A stretch of 64,000 nucleotides of DNA, taken from assembly GCA_905221605.1 (NCBI GenBank), contig CAJNDS010000180.1:124001-188000 (forward strand), given 5' to 3'. The DNA comes from Symbiodinium natans (lineage: Eukaryota > Sar > Dinophyceae > Suessiales > Symbiodiniaceae). The notes under the pieces are model-generated. The model had not been told where the DNA came from and ran no database searches. It saw only the letters and a list, made by a program, of their open reading frames with translations. How positions within the stretch are numbered: position 1 is the stretch's first letter; each line of letters opens with the position of its first letter. Shown one piece after another: positions 20,480 through 31,420 of this stretch. A program made the position numbers and the translations under genes.

Positions 20480-21530
20480 GGGCGGGAGCCGCAGGTCGAC
20501 CTTGCAAATGTGCAGCCTGGCATCTTACATTGGGCTGCTGTGCCAGAAACAAAAGCAGGCGTTTCCCGCTTCGCGTGACGTCTGTGACTAAGGCTGGTGA
20601 CCATCAAGAACATGCGGGTGGAAATTGCCTGCCCGCAAGGCTGATGTCCAGGACCTGCTAGCCAGTGAGAGCTCAAACTTTGTGCCAGGCATCTTCACTC
20701 TTGATGGCTTCGGGGATGGCGCGCAGACCAGCAAACCATTGACGGCTGCCTCCTTTGCAGTCGAGCAGCAGACTCGCACGTCAGGACAACGGGACGTTTC
20801 ATGACGTGCATGTTGTGAAGTTTCGCAGTTATCAGTTTTTGGGTGTCATTCATGTCATCCCAAACTCCCCAAATTAGTGGACAGGAGTTCAATGTCGCGG
20901 TGGATGGGGCTTGTTTTGCTGGGTGACACGCCGACTCGCACAAGCTGAAATTGTTCGGGAAGCATTGCCAGCCGTCTTGGCCTTGTCCTCAGGCATGTGC
21001 TCTGCAGCTGAATCGTGTTGGAGTTTCGGGTGTGCGGGGAGAGGCTGGGACATGGGATGCCTAGGTCTACATCGTTTTGAGCTTTTCTGGTTTGGATATC
21101 GCACCTGGATGCGATGTCAGCCGGAATTCGTTCACTTTGTTGCCGTATGAAGACAAGGATTGCTGTGAAGAGACATATCTCACTGACCACACCGGTTGCC
21201 TTGTCGGGGGACAATTCAATGGGAGGCACAAGCTGCAAGAACAAAAGTGCATTTGTTCTGATAGCGGCATGCTAAGATTGTGGTTCTTGGGAGGTTTGTG
21301 CCTGGCCAAACATGGGCAGAGGGTGTTGATTGCAAGTACAATGAGGACTGCAGCCCCTGCATGCTGACTGCCCATCGCTGCATGTGCAAACCGTTGCCAG
21401 CAGATCCTGTAAGAAGGACATCATGGCCTTCCAAGCCAACTGCGCGTCCATTCCTGGAAGCTATACAGAGAAATCGCCAGGAATATGTACAGAGGCAAAC
21501 CAGGGCTGAACAGTGCCAATGACCAAGCTT
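20480..21530 (+). CDS. exon-like frames of an unidentified Cys-rich, probably secreted protein
   Basis: Several + strand open segments of coding-like composition follow one another with no ATG of their own. They include about 20481-20577 (EPQVDLANVQPGILHW), about 20639-20803 (SNFVPGIFTLDGFGDGAQ), about 20880-20925 (QEFNVAVDGACFAG), about 21090-21250 (YEDKDCCEETYLTDHTGC), about 21320-21400 (DCKYNEDCSPCMLTAHRCMC) and about 21415-21500 (FQANCASIPGSYTEKS). Regularly spaced cysteines suggest extracellular disulphide-rich modules, but no family is named. Exon limits, and whether all segments belong to one gene, are inferred. Confidence 0.35.
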
Positions 21531-21691
21531 AAACTTTGCATGCCAAACTCATATAGTCATGTAGCGACGGGTTTGGTTTTGTCATCACGGCGAATACAAA
21601 CCACGAGCAGTTCTTGTTTTCGTTAAGCTGTTTCTGCTTCCGCTCTCGCATGTTCCACGAGGCTTCGTGCAGACACTGACGAGCCATGCTT

Positions 21692-22240
21692 TCTGCAGCT
21701 TTGCGTCAGGCTGGGTTGCCTTGGCGTGCGGCGAGAACGCCTGGCTTTGATGGACAGAAGCTGCGGGCAGATATTTCGGCAGCTGTGCCGGGTCCTTAAG
21801 CCAAATTATATCAGTTTATGCAGCACAAGTCGAAAAGAGTCTGAGCGGAAGTGAGAGGCAAAGACTCTTGCGTGGGGAGCTGGCGATTGTGGCAGCTGTG
21901 CTTGCCCCGTTTGTGGCAGCGGTGGCCAGCTCAGAGAATTTCTCAGCAAGCAGCGCACGAAAAAAGCGACCATTCACCCACCTGACAAAACGCCTGAAAT
22001 GACGCCCTTTGGCAAGGTCATTTATGCAGCGACGGCATTGCAAGATTCACAGCGGCGGGAGTGGCACAGAATCTCTGGATAGCAGTCCACATGCTACCGA
22101 AAAAGAAGCGCTGGACATGCCATGGACGTTGGTCTTGAACAAGCCTTCCGACTGTCGAAGCTCGGGACTTCTACGCACGACCCACCCGCCCACCCACCCC
22201 AGAGTCGATGTGGCCTGCGCAGTTTGCTTAAACTCCAAAC
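21692..22240 (+). CDS. possible leader/5' exons upstream of the dehydratase gene
   Basis: A Met-started frame at 21692-21799 (MLSAALRQAGLPWRAAR; basic, Ala-rich, no acidic residue in the first 20) is followed by 21818-22000, an open frame with a hydrophobic helix (ELAIVAAVLAPFVAAVA) after a basic stretch. Both are in the right place and orientation to encode an N-terminal targeting region for the enzyme that begins at 22341. Dinoflagellate plastid proteins use signal-plus-transit leaders, and aromatic amino-acid synthesis is often plastidial, so this is a reasonable but unproven link. A separate small gene is the alternative. Confidence 0.3.
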
Positions 22241-22272
22241 CCTAAACCCTAAACCCTAGACCCTAAGCCCTT
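22238..22272 (+). repeat. short CCCTAAA array before the dehydratase start
   Basis: Three CCCTAAA-type units and a CCCTAGA variant, about 70 bp upstream of the first dehydratase exon. Confidence 0.85.
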
Positions 22273-22340
22273 TGTCTTCACATATATGGCTTTTTGGCCC
22301 AATACGAAGGCTATGTTGAGGAGGGGGTCGTAGAAGTGCC

Positions 22341-25300
22341 ATGGCGCACTACACAGTGGCCTTCCAGGGCGAGAGGGGCGCATACAGCCGCTCGCGCGTT
22401 GTTGTTTGTCCTTTCAGCATTGGCGCAGGTGTGGCATTTCCCTGTTGACCCCCTCCCGTGCCCAAGCGCTTGAGTTTGGGAGCTGCACTGAGGCGAGCAA
22501 GCTGTTTACGAGCTCCTGGGGAGAACGGGCTGCTTGGATGCAATGGCTTGTGCCCATTGGCGTGGGACATTTCCGGATGCGTGATGCCACAAAACTGATG
22601 TTGCCTGACACAGCGTTTTTGTGAAATCGAGCTTGCATCTCAATGACAACTAGGAGTGCAATGCGTTGGTTATCAATCCTTCGATGACGCGTTTGCCGAG
22701 CCTTGCCTGCAGAGATAATTTGGGAGCATCGCGCAGGCAATGCTCGTCGGCGAAACATGTTATGCATGCTCCTGTGGTGCTTGCGGGTAAGTCGACATAA
22801 ATGGTGTCATGGTTGTTCTGCTCTCGACATGTGCGGAAACGTTCAGCCAGAGGCTGTCAGCTCTGGAAGCACGAACCTCCTCATGGTACCCATTGAGAAC
22901 ACACTCGGGGGCACCATCCATGCTAATTGCGACCTGCAGCTTCAACACAACTTATTCATTATCGCACGCGCCCGAGCTGTTTTTCAACTCGCATTGCTTG
23001 TCTTTACCTGGAAGTTGGAAGCGACATGAACTTGAGCTACCACACCTGTGGGGTTGCGCCGTGTGGCCAAGGCCGAGCACAGTTTGCGTGTCCGGCACAC
23101 ACTGATGGCCCTGCCCGGCACAAAGAAGGAGGGGCACCGCAACTGTCATGCAGGGGTCGGAAAAGTTCCCAGTAGTATTCCCTTATGGTTCCTTTATAAT
23201 GTTTTTTACTATAATAACCCCCCTCCACCCCACCCCCCAAAAAACAATTGAACCCTATTCTACCTATTAAGGCCCCTAAAGTTTTCGCATGCTTTGCCTG
23301 CATGGCCCAGCCTCCAGGAGAGCTTGACAAAGGCGATAAGCCATCCGCAAGCCCTGGCGCAGTGCAGTTCCTACTTGAAGAAGCAAGGCCAATGGGCGAA
23401 GTTTTCTGCTTTGTTGGGGAACTTCGCTGGGGATGCCCGGGGCAGCCCGGGGAACAGGAAGATACTTGTAGATTGCACTGGTGGAATCTTTTGCAGGTAT
23501 CCCCGCGGAAGCGGCGTATGACACAGCTGGCAGCGCAAAGCTTATCGCTGAAGGCCTGCGGCCACAAGGGGAGAAGGTAGAGCCCAAGTTTCCAGCAAAA
23601 ACACATATTTGCGAAAGGAAGTATGACTGGCAATCGTGACAATGTTTGGAGGTGAGCACAGATTTGTTGTTGCACCGTACGTATGCGCGCTTCGTAGGCG
23701 TATGCCGACGTAATGCGCAAAAGGCGCACTCATAGCTGCGCTTCAGAACCGACAAACGTGTGCCCGTCAAGGTGCGCGATCGTTCCCAGGGTATTGCTCT
23801 CGCTAGAAGTGAGAAGACTTGTCAGCAGGCAGCCAGAGCAGCAACTGAATCTCAGTAGCACCTCTGTTGGTACCTTCTTCTCCCGCTGCACAAACTTGAT
23901 ATGTTGACATGGGGGTCCATTCGCTTGACGTGGAGGCAAAATGAAGGGCGTGGCGTCAATCTGCAGCGAATTAGCAGCAGAGCACTACGGGCTTGAGATC
24001 CTGGAAAAGGGAGCCTCGGCACGTGTTTGGAACGGTTCATCATCTGCTTCGCTTTCATGGCCCTTGCAATGTCTGAGACGTGTAGGGGTAACGGAGGGCT
24101 GAGCTTCACCAGGAAACTTAATACGTAGACACCGCGCGGCACGGATGGTCCCAACATCTGCCACCATGGACCGTCAACAATTTTGCTTCATTGACGCTGA
24201 GGAATTGAGGACGATGACAACAACTTCACTCGATTTCTACTGCTGAGATCAGATCCTGTGACTGTGCCTCCGGGCATAAAGTGCAAGACCTCCGTCGTCT
24301 TCTCCTTGGACAACATGGCAGGCAAAGTGCATAAAAAACCGCCCCGCCACGGGTTCCCCCGACCCTTCGGGTTCCCAAACATGTTCCCAAACATCACCCT
24401 GACACCCAAAGCCCTGAAGCCCCTCTACAGTAAGTAGTCGCCCTAGGATTCCTATCAGGACTGAAGTGAAGATTCGAGGGTTTTCTTCCCAAACCCGTTT
24501 GGTTCGGCTCCCTAACCCTAAGCCCTAAACCTAAACCCCAAAAAACTCTGCGCCCTAAACCCTAAACCCCAAACTCTGAACCCTAAACCCTAACCGCGCG
24601 CCCGGAGGCGCCTTGTTCAAGGCCTTATCGGTGTTCGCCTTGCGAGACATCGACCTTACGAAGATCGAGAGCCGGCCCTGCAAGCCGGACCGGCTACGGG
24701 ATGTTGAGTTTAGGGCTTAGGGGCTTAGGGGCTTAGGGGCTTAGGGGCTTAGGGGCTTAGGGGCTTAGGGGCTTAGGGTTTAGGGCTTAGGGGCTTAGGG
24801 TTTAGGGTTTTAGGGTTTAGGGGTTGAGGGTGTAGGGTTTAGGGTTTAGGGACTACGGAAAAGGGACTAGGGCTTTGGGTGTGCTGCAGGGATGCTTATA
24901 GGGTTTAGGCTTTACCGGGCTTCTTGCAGCTGATGGATGCCCCCCAAGCAGCCCGAAACGCGAAGCGCTGGTCACCGAAGTGGTGGGGACAGGCTGCCTG
25001 CGAGACATCGTGGGCATTCCCACAGGAGGGGTACTTTGACCACATGACCATACTCCGTATTCTTGGAACCCCAAAAAGGGTGCAACCCTTTTTTCGGAAA
25101 CCCCACAGATGCCCTCCTCATTCCCGACAGGACATCATGTCTAACCTCGAGCGCATGTACCTGAGCATGCGCGCGGCCCCCGCCGCGAAGCGGGCAAAGA
25201 CGGAGACCTCGGCATCTTTGCAGATGCTTAGCCCCACCCCCCCAGAGATATGTCCATTCTATGTCCCTAGCTGCCCTTTAGAAACCCCAAAGCCCCCCCC

Positions 25301-25725
25301 CCCCCCAAAAAAAAAAAGACCTGCATTATCGCCGTTTCAAAAAGGAGAGAGAGCAGAGCAGTTTCAAGAGCTTGAGAGAGGTTCTCGCTCTCTGTGTAGG
25401 GGTTCGGGCCTCCTCAACAAATCCTCCCTGGAGGCATCCGAGGCCCGCTTCCGCTATCTCTTCTACGTGGACTTCCTTGCATCTGCCCCCTGGCCCTAAA
25501 AAGGCTCTGTAAGAAGTCCAAGGTCCGAATCCTCAGCCTCATTGGGCAGAGTTGTGCTTACCTGTGCCTGATGCTGCGCACTACTCGTAGATCCGTTTGA
25601 CCATCTGGCACACTGAGACCCCCAAAGTTTGCAGCGTGCCGCCTTTGCTTAGTCGAGGTGGATGAGCACAATGTCACCAACGCGCTGCGGCATTTACAAG
25701 AGATGACCGTGTACTTCAGAGTGAT
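22341..25725 (+). CDS. prephenate/arogenate dehydratase with ACT domain (N-terminal half of a fused enzyme)
   Basis: Dehydrates and decarboxylates prephenate or arogenate on the way to phenylalanine. Family motifs appear in order on successive exons: YTVAFQGERGAYS (22341-22388), EASKLF (about 22490-22515), VGYQSFDDAFAE (22653-22700), SSGSTNLLMVPIENTLGG (about 22850-22970), RHTLMALPGTKKE (about 23082-23130), AISHPQALAQCSSYLKKQ (about 23318-23388), AYDTAGSAKLIAEGL (23496-23576), SELAAEHYGLEIL (about 23948-24010), DDDNNFTRFLLL and KTSVVFSLDN (24202-24321), the ACT motif ALFKALSVFALRDIDLTK and IESRP (24608-about 24699), probably SNLERMYLSMRAAPAAKR (about 25119-25225), FRYLFYVDFLAS (25434-25487) and NALRHLQEMTVYFRV (25653-25725). 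The catalytic D-T-A/S region and the Phe-binding ESRP of the ACT domain are present, so feedback control by Phe is likely. Substrate preference cannot be read. The intron at 24322 starts GCAAAG. The start Met is uncertain; leader exons may precede it. Confidence 0.9.
23165..23282 (+). repeat. dispersed repeat M4, copy 2, in a dehydratase intron
   Basis: AGTAGTATTCCCTTATGG, CTATAATAACCCCCC, ACCTATTAAGGCCCCTAAAG; matches 11215-11320. It sits between the LPGTKKE and ISHPQAL exons. Confidence 0.65.
24510..24598 (+). repeat. CCCTAAA array ending a dehydratase intron
   Basis: Nine degenerate units finishing about 10 bp before the acceptor of the ACT exon. Confidence 0.9.
24708..24905 (-). repeat. 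TTTAGGG / GGGGCTTA array after the ACT exon
   Basis: Eight GCTTAGGG units followed by about ten TTTAGGG-type units, starting within 10 bp of the exon end, G-rich strand on top. Confidence 0.9.
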
Positions 25726-25729
25726 GCTC

Positions 25730-26600
25730 CGGTTGCATAATCATGGCCGTTTTTTAGCAGGTATCGGCCAGCCAAATTAAACCCTAAGCACCATGCCATA
25801 CGTGTTTTGTCACTGAGTTCTCATGGTCTGTAGTGGCCCATACTCTGCTTGCGGCTGCATAAGCTTCTGTCCTGGAGGTTGCCCTGTGCGGTGTTCGTAC
25901 ATCTCGCACCACATCTCCAAAAATCTCAAAGGTTTCACGGTAGGGCATGGGGCCTCCGTAGCCCAGAGTATCGGCAGATGCAACATACTTGAAAAAATAA
26001 GCAAAGGCAAGCGCCTCGAAGTCTGAATCGTTGGCTTCATGTAGTGGACCAAACGCGCCAATGCCCGTCCACTTCTGACGACAGTCTCATACAGCCCCCC
26101 CCCGTGCTTTCTAACATCGTTTTTGGACTCCCAGCGAGATTTTCTTGACGTTCCTCTCATAACTGCGACAGTGTCTCCCTCCGAGTCTTGTGGGGATGCA
26201 AAACTGAGAGGGGGTTGCATACCCGGGAAGGGGGGCCACCATGAAGGCCTTCCGGGGCAGCCTTTTCTAGGGGAGGTGCTGGGACAGTTGGGTGTTGGCC
26301 TCCTATGCCCAGGCTCGGCTCCTTCCCACAAGGAGGAGCCTTGGTGGGCCTGAAGCATTTGGAAGACCGCATGGTGCCCAGGGGTTGAGGGTTCAGGGTT
26401 GAGGGTTCAGGGTTGAGGGTTCAGGGCTTAAGGTTTGAGGTTGGTTTCCCCGAACAAGTCCCTGAAGAGCCCCAACGTCACACACCCAGGAGGGCGAGCA
26501 GCTTGCAAAAACGAGAAGCGGCCCTTTCAAGCTAACTTCACCCCCTTCCTGCCATTGAGAAAGAAGTAAGTCTTCACAGACAGCCCAGAGCGGGCAGGGA
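25730..26600. other. stretch between the dehydratase and dehydrogenase modules
   Basis: Overlapping frames on both strands (25810-26358 -, 25823-26026 +) have no family motif. A decayed GGGTTCAGGGTTGA array lies at 26378-26440. Linker exons joining the two enzyme halves would be expected here but were not recognised. Confidence 0.35.
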
Positions 26601-26609
26601 TTCTGGCAG

Positions 26610-28994
26610 GTGCCGATTTTCCGCCCAGCCTCCGAGCCAAAGAAACGCATCGGTGTCTTGGGCTTCGGCACCTTCGGCCAATTCATAGCCACCTGGTGCA
26701 ATATCGGCTTGGGTGCGCAGGGAGTTCGGGGTGTGGCCACGGCCCGAGCACGGCGAAATCGCCTGTGGCTGTGATGATGGAGACTCTCTTCTTTCATGTC
26801 ATGCCCAACCGTGCTCTGCCCCACCCTCAGGGAAAGAAGCTAGCGCTGGACCACTTTGTCTTTGCGACCAGTCGGGACAACTACTCCGAAGTTGCTGCGA
26901 ACTGCGGTGTGACCCTCGCCTGCAATCCATAGACATCGGCGAGGCTTCTCGAATTCATGGTCCATTTTGAAAGCCTGAAGAGCATGCAGCACCCTGCAAC
27001 CACTCTATGCAACCCCTGACCCACGCAAGTGGTTGCGGCGAGTCAAGCGCCGGCTTGAGCTTTTCAAAAGGACTTGGTGTGATTCTATCGATGTCCTCCT
27101 GGAGCAGCAGCTCGACGTGCTGATCATTTCCGCAGCCCGGCTTACCCGAATGTTGGGCTGATTCTGTGACATGAACAGTCAACCCTCAACCCTAAACCCT
27201 AAACCCTAAACCCTAAACCCTAAACCCTAAACCCCAAAAGCCTACAAGTCCTGCGGCAGCAAAGGTCAGCATCCTCAGCTTCGAGGGCATGGTGCGGCGG
27301 ATTTGCAGCTGCCTCGCCTCCAAAGATGCGACTCACCCGTCCCCTGGCGGAGGATTTGCAAGGTTTAGGGTTTGGGGTTTAGGGTGTAGGGTGTAGGGTG
27401 TAGGGTGCAGGGTTTAGGAGCCCCAGTTGCACAAAAAGGGTTCAGGGTTTGGGGTATTTGGGGTTCAGGGGGGAGTTTCAGATTTTAGAGAGATTCAGAG
27501 CATGCGAGAAGCCAAGCCGGCTCGATATGGGAACCAGAGGTTGGAACCAGGTTTAGTCGGCACCTGAGATTTTTTGAGGTCTCGCCGGATGCTGGTGGTG
27601 GACGTGCTCTCTGTGAAGGCAGTTGAGTTGTCCTGTCTGGCAAAGTGCCCCTTGTTCTGCGCCTTACCATCTGGCGTCTCGTTCTGCGAAGGTGCATGCA
27701 AAGACAACCCTGACTGCCCTCCTTCCAGAGACCTGCGAAGCCTGGCCAGCGCTCTCGCAAATGTGCAAGATTGTGCCGGTGGTGCGAGTGTTGTCTGCGC
27801 ATGAAGTTTCTTACGCATACTGGGCGGCCCGTGTTTCTCAGGATGTATTGTGCACGCATCCCATGTTCGGCCCACAGAGTGGCAAGCATGGCTGGACCGG
27901 ACTGCCCTTCGTCTTTGAGCGGGTGAGACTCAACAACGCGAGGTGCCTGGCAAGGGGTTGAGATGAACGTAAGGCAGTGCAGAAACGCATGCATGGATTC
28001 ACTTTCATTTGCATTCGTTTGCTTTAACAACCAATAGAGACCGGGAGAGTGAGACAGGGCAAGAGCCACCCTTCTTCGCAGGAGATGCGAGGAGTTCCTA
28101 AAGTGGTGGTCAAACCAAGGATGCCGAATGGTGGCCGCTAGGATGTGCACTGGCCCACGGAATAGCGGCACACAAGGGTTGGTCTCTGCCTTTCTACAGG
28201 GCATTGGAGCCTTCGTCATGTCTGCTCAGCTTGGCGCGAGCAGCTGGAACCCTAAACCCTAGACCCTAAACCCTAAACCCCAACCCTAAACCCTAAACCC
28301 TAAACCCTAAACCCTAAACCCCTAACCCTAAACCCTACACCCTGGAGCCAAGGACATGACCTGCGAGCTGCATGACGAGGTGGCAGCAGGGAGCCAGTTC
28401 GTCACGCATTTCACGGGCCGGGTGCTGGAGCGGCTGGCTTTGACCAACACGCCCATCAACACGAAGGCGCAGGGTTTAGGGTTTATTTAGGGTGCTCGCT
28501 GCAAAAGGGTTTAGGGTTTTGCAAAAGGGTGAGAGGAGAACCAAAAAGCTGCCCCTGACTAGCCCTGCCCATGGGAATGTCCGCCATCTCCGGGCATGCC
28601 ACAGGGCCTTGAATCCATGATTGGTAGCGCCCTAAACCCTAAACCCTAAACCCTAAACCCTAAACCCTAAACCCTAAACCCTAAACCCTAAACCCTAAAC
28701 CCTAAACCCTAAACCCTAAACCCTAAACCCCTAAACGCCCCCCAAGATCCCAAGAGCCTCATCCTTCAAGGGCTTCGAGTCGCTGCTCCAGCTGGTGGAG
28801 AACACCACCAGGGACAGTTTTGACCTGTTCTACGCGCCGCCTGGGCCGCACTCGGACTTTCGGACTTTGGGCTCAGCACACTCGAGGCCCCGGTTCATCG
28901 CCCCAAGAACTTCCGGGGGGGCACGACCCCGAGGCTCTTCAAGTTCAACCCGAACTCATCGCAGCAGCTGAGTTCGCTGGAGCAGGCTGTGCAG
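26610..28994 (+). CDS. arogenate/prephenate dehydrogenase, plant-type TyrA (C-terminal half of the fused enzyme)
   Basis: Oxidative decarboxylation of arogenate or prephenate toward tyrosine. Exons in order: RIGVLGFGTFGQFIA, the Rossmann GxGxxG variant (about 26610-26694); FVFATSRDNYSEVA and ANCGVTL (26831-26930); DSIDVLLEQQLDVLIIS (to 27131); VSILSFEGMVRRI (from 27265); MLVVDVLSVK (to 27618); KTTLTALLPETC (27692-27736); DVLCTHPMFGPQSGKHGW (27842-27942); MTCELHDEVAAGSQFVTH and PINTK (28347-28466); GFESLLQLVENTTRDSFD (28771-28835); LFKFNPNSSQQLSSLEQ (28934-28994). The HPMFGP box with its catalytic His is intact. Exon phases join cleanly with GC or GA donors (27132, 27619, 27737, 28467, 28836). 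No plausible separate start or 5' leader was seen between this and the dehydratase, which favours one fused gene. An exon between 27943 and 28346 and the last exon were not located. Confidence 0.88.
27181..27240 (+). repeat. CCCTAAA array in a dehydrogenase intron
   Basis: About eight units between the LDVLIIS and VSILSFE exons, 25 bp before the acceptor. Confidence 0.92.
27362..27478 (-). repeat. TTTAGGG / TGTAGGG array in a dehydrogenase intron
   Basis: About 14 degenerate units on the 5' side of the intron before the VVDVLSVK exon. Confidence 0.88.
28246..28345 (+). repeat. CCCTAAA array abutting the MTCELHDE exon
   Basis: About thirteen units ending in CCTACACCCTGGAG immediately before the exon. 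Confidence 0.92.
28630..28738 (+). repeat. CCCTAAA array in a dehydrogenase intron
   Basis: About fifteen nearly perfect units. The same intron starts with TTTAGGG units at 28471-28520, so the two orientations face each other within one intron. Confidence 0.95.
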
Positions 28995-28999
28995 GACCG

Positions 29000-31420
29000 C
29001 CTCGAATTTGGCATACTTCCTCAAGAGCCTCAAAGTCTAGGGCCTAAATACGGGGGGAGGTTTCAACCTTGCTGGGAGGTCCCAGCACGCGTACACAGCC
29101 CTCTGAATTTTTTCCTGAACACACCCGAGTCAAAGCAGCCCCCCCCCCCCCCCAAGCTCTGAGGAGGTTTCGGAGCAGCTGCGCAAATGCGACAAATGAG
29201 CTCGGGGGGAGCGAAGGGGGGGCCCGGAGTGGAGGTTTGGAGACTTTGAAGGGCCTCCAGCCAAAAAAGGCAGCTGTTGGTCCAGCATACGCCCGAACGG
29301 GTGCATTGATGACGGCAGAGAGTAGACCAGGGATAAGTTCGCCGTGCTTTGCCGATGCCCTGAACACCTGGGCTGCGTCTGTGCATAGCTGGATGTACAT
29401 TGTCCCACAGTGCGGGGTTTCCTATGACTAGTGGCCCCAAGAGCCTTGTGTTGTGGCCATTTCTCCAGGCAAAAAAGAGATGGCCCTGACTTGGTGAGAA
29501 ACTGTTAGAAACTAGAACCGCTTCCGAAGATGTTCGGTAGCGCCGCATTTTCGAGCGCTGTCGCTCGCCTTGCCCGACGGATCGGCAGTGTGCGTCGCAA
29601 AGGGCCATAGACCTGGCAGCATGACCACAAAGCGAAGCATGAGGCGTGCCAATCGATATAGTTGCAACTTCCACGCAATCATACGCAATCCTTCTGCACA
29701 TGAGTTTCAACTAAGCTGGCGCCAAGCATGTGGCTGTCGATGCCAGCGTTCAGGTCGCTTTGCATGCCACGGTCTGGGGGGACGGATACACAGGGACCGA
29801 CGCGGCATACCGCAACCACGTGCTTGATGGATGTCGGGTGTTCCGCACGAGTTTTGATCGCCAGGGTACCGTCGAGCCCCCTTAATCTGCAGCTTTGCCA
29901 TAATTCCATAATGCAGGCCATATAGGCGAGGTAGGCGAGGCCTTCCTGAGTTTACTGTACCACCTGGGTAGAGTCAACCCGGACATTGCAGAGGTATGCA
30001 CAGGTTTTTCGCAGATACATCGGTCCGAAGCACGCACATTCAGATCCCTGGAGACTATGTCGTACACTCTTACAAGTACTGCTTTGGTGCCCTCAGACCC
30101 TAAGCTTGTGTCGGCAACATCACCATCACACTGACTGTTGCATCTGAACCACGCGGCTTCCAACGTCGTAGAGAGCACGATGCCTGGACCCTACGGAAGG
30201 CCCTGGTAGGTCCGATATACCTTGTCGGCCTCAGACCTTCAGCGCAATGGCTTCGGCTCCAGATGGGGCTCCTCCAAAGGCGGACAGCGATGCTTTTGTG
30301 CGATTACGAGTTGGTCGAAGATGCGTTGCTATGGCTTCGCCCATGACGTGGGGTGGAGTCGTGGAGTTCTTTTGGTCGACTTGATGCGTTTGTTGAAGGC
30401 CCGCGCTTGCTAATGCGATGCGAGTGTGAGCTATCTCATAAAATATATTTTGCTGCGATCATCCCGACTCTACAACTACCCAATGCCGGAGCCATCCTGC
30501 CGTGTGAATTACGGATGCTTCGCTGCAGGCTTCTATCGCGGCACTCTCTGCGCAATTTACTGGGGGAGCGGTGCGCACTCAAGGATGTTGAATCGAAATC
30601 TAACAATCCCACACCGAAGACGGGAATAAACTTCGACAGTAACCCCTTCCAAAGTCTATTCAAGAGCTTGTGCACACAATCCTGTTCTTGGCGGAGGTCT
30701 GCCTGCTCAGAGTTCGCATCGAGTTTTGGGATACTTTGTTCTCACACCTTTGGCCAACTTCGATCAGCTGATCACAGCTGCATCTGACACCTTTTGTGGC
30801 ATCTTCTTCTTCTTCTTGTTATTATTATGTTTGGCATCTTGTCATAGATTGTCCAGCGCGGCGTTCGCCCACATTCCCTGTTGCGAGCTTGACGTTTCGG
30901 TTCACAAGATCGGTCGTCGGCACCAGGCTCATACATGCCCGCCCTTGTGTGCGCCAGGTCAGTGGAGGGTTGCTTCGCTGAAGAGCTTGCAGGGTTCAGT
31001 TCAAAAGGGACACAGAGCAACTCCCCCCGGAGTTGGCTCGGAGTCCAGTTTGCTGACCATCCTGGAAGCCCTAAACCCACAATTCAACCTGGAAGCCGAC
31101 CCAAGCTGGCAAGGAGAAGGTGCCGGAAGACAGGCAGCACCGGACTCAGCCGCGCTTTTGCGACGTGCGTTTTCTGGATTACCCGGTCTAGAGTCCTAGA
31201 GGCTCCGCATGGCGAACAAGGGAGCCTTGTTTCAGAGAGCTTGCCAAGAGGCACCAGCAGTAGCGTGCTTGTCGGCCGCTGGCACGAGGTGTGGCAAATG
31301 CCAGCGCCGAATCTCACTGGTGGAGTCGACCATCAGGCAGCTGTTGCTCTGCTGGGGGGCCTGAGGATCTTCCTGAGGGCCATCCCCAAGCCGGAAACTG
31401 GAGCCCTTGCTCCCGAGCTT
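29000..31420. other. unassigned stretch downstream of the fused enzyme gene
   Basis: Open frames occur on both strands (for example 29063-29710 -, 30353-30787 +, 30726-31199 +, 30935-31444 +), but no motif is recognised and they overlap in opposing phases. The missing last exon of the dehydrogenase should lie here. A TTTAGGG run is at 31420-31447. Confidence 0.3.

Noticed and set aside
29063-29710. 215-codon - strand frame downstream of the dehydrogenase
   Set aside because: No motif, overlaps a + frame of similar quality, contains a poly-Gly run from a poly-C tract, and lies where the last + strand exon is expected.
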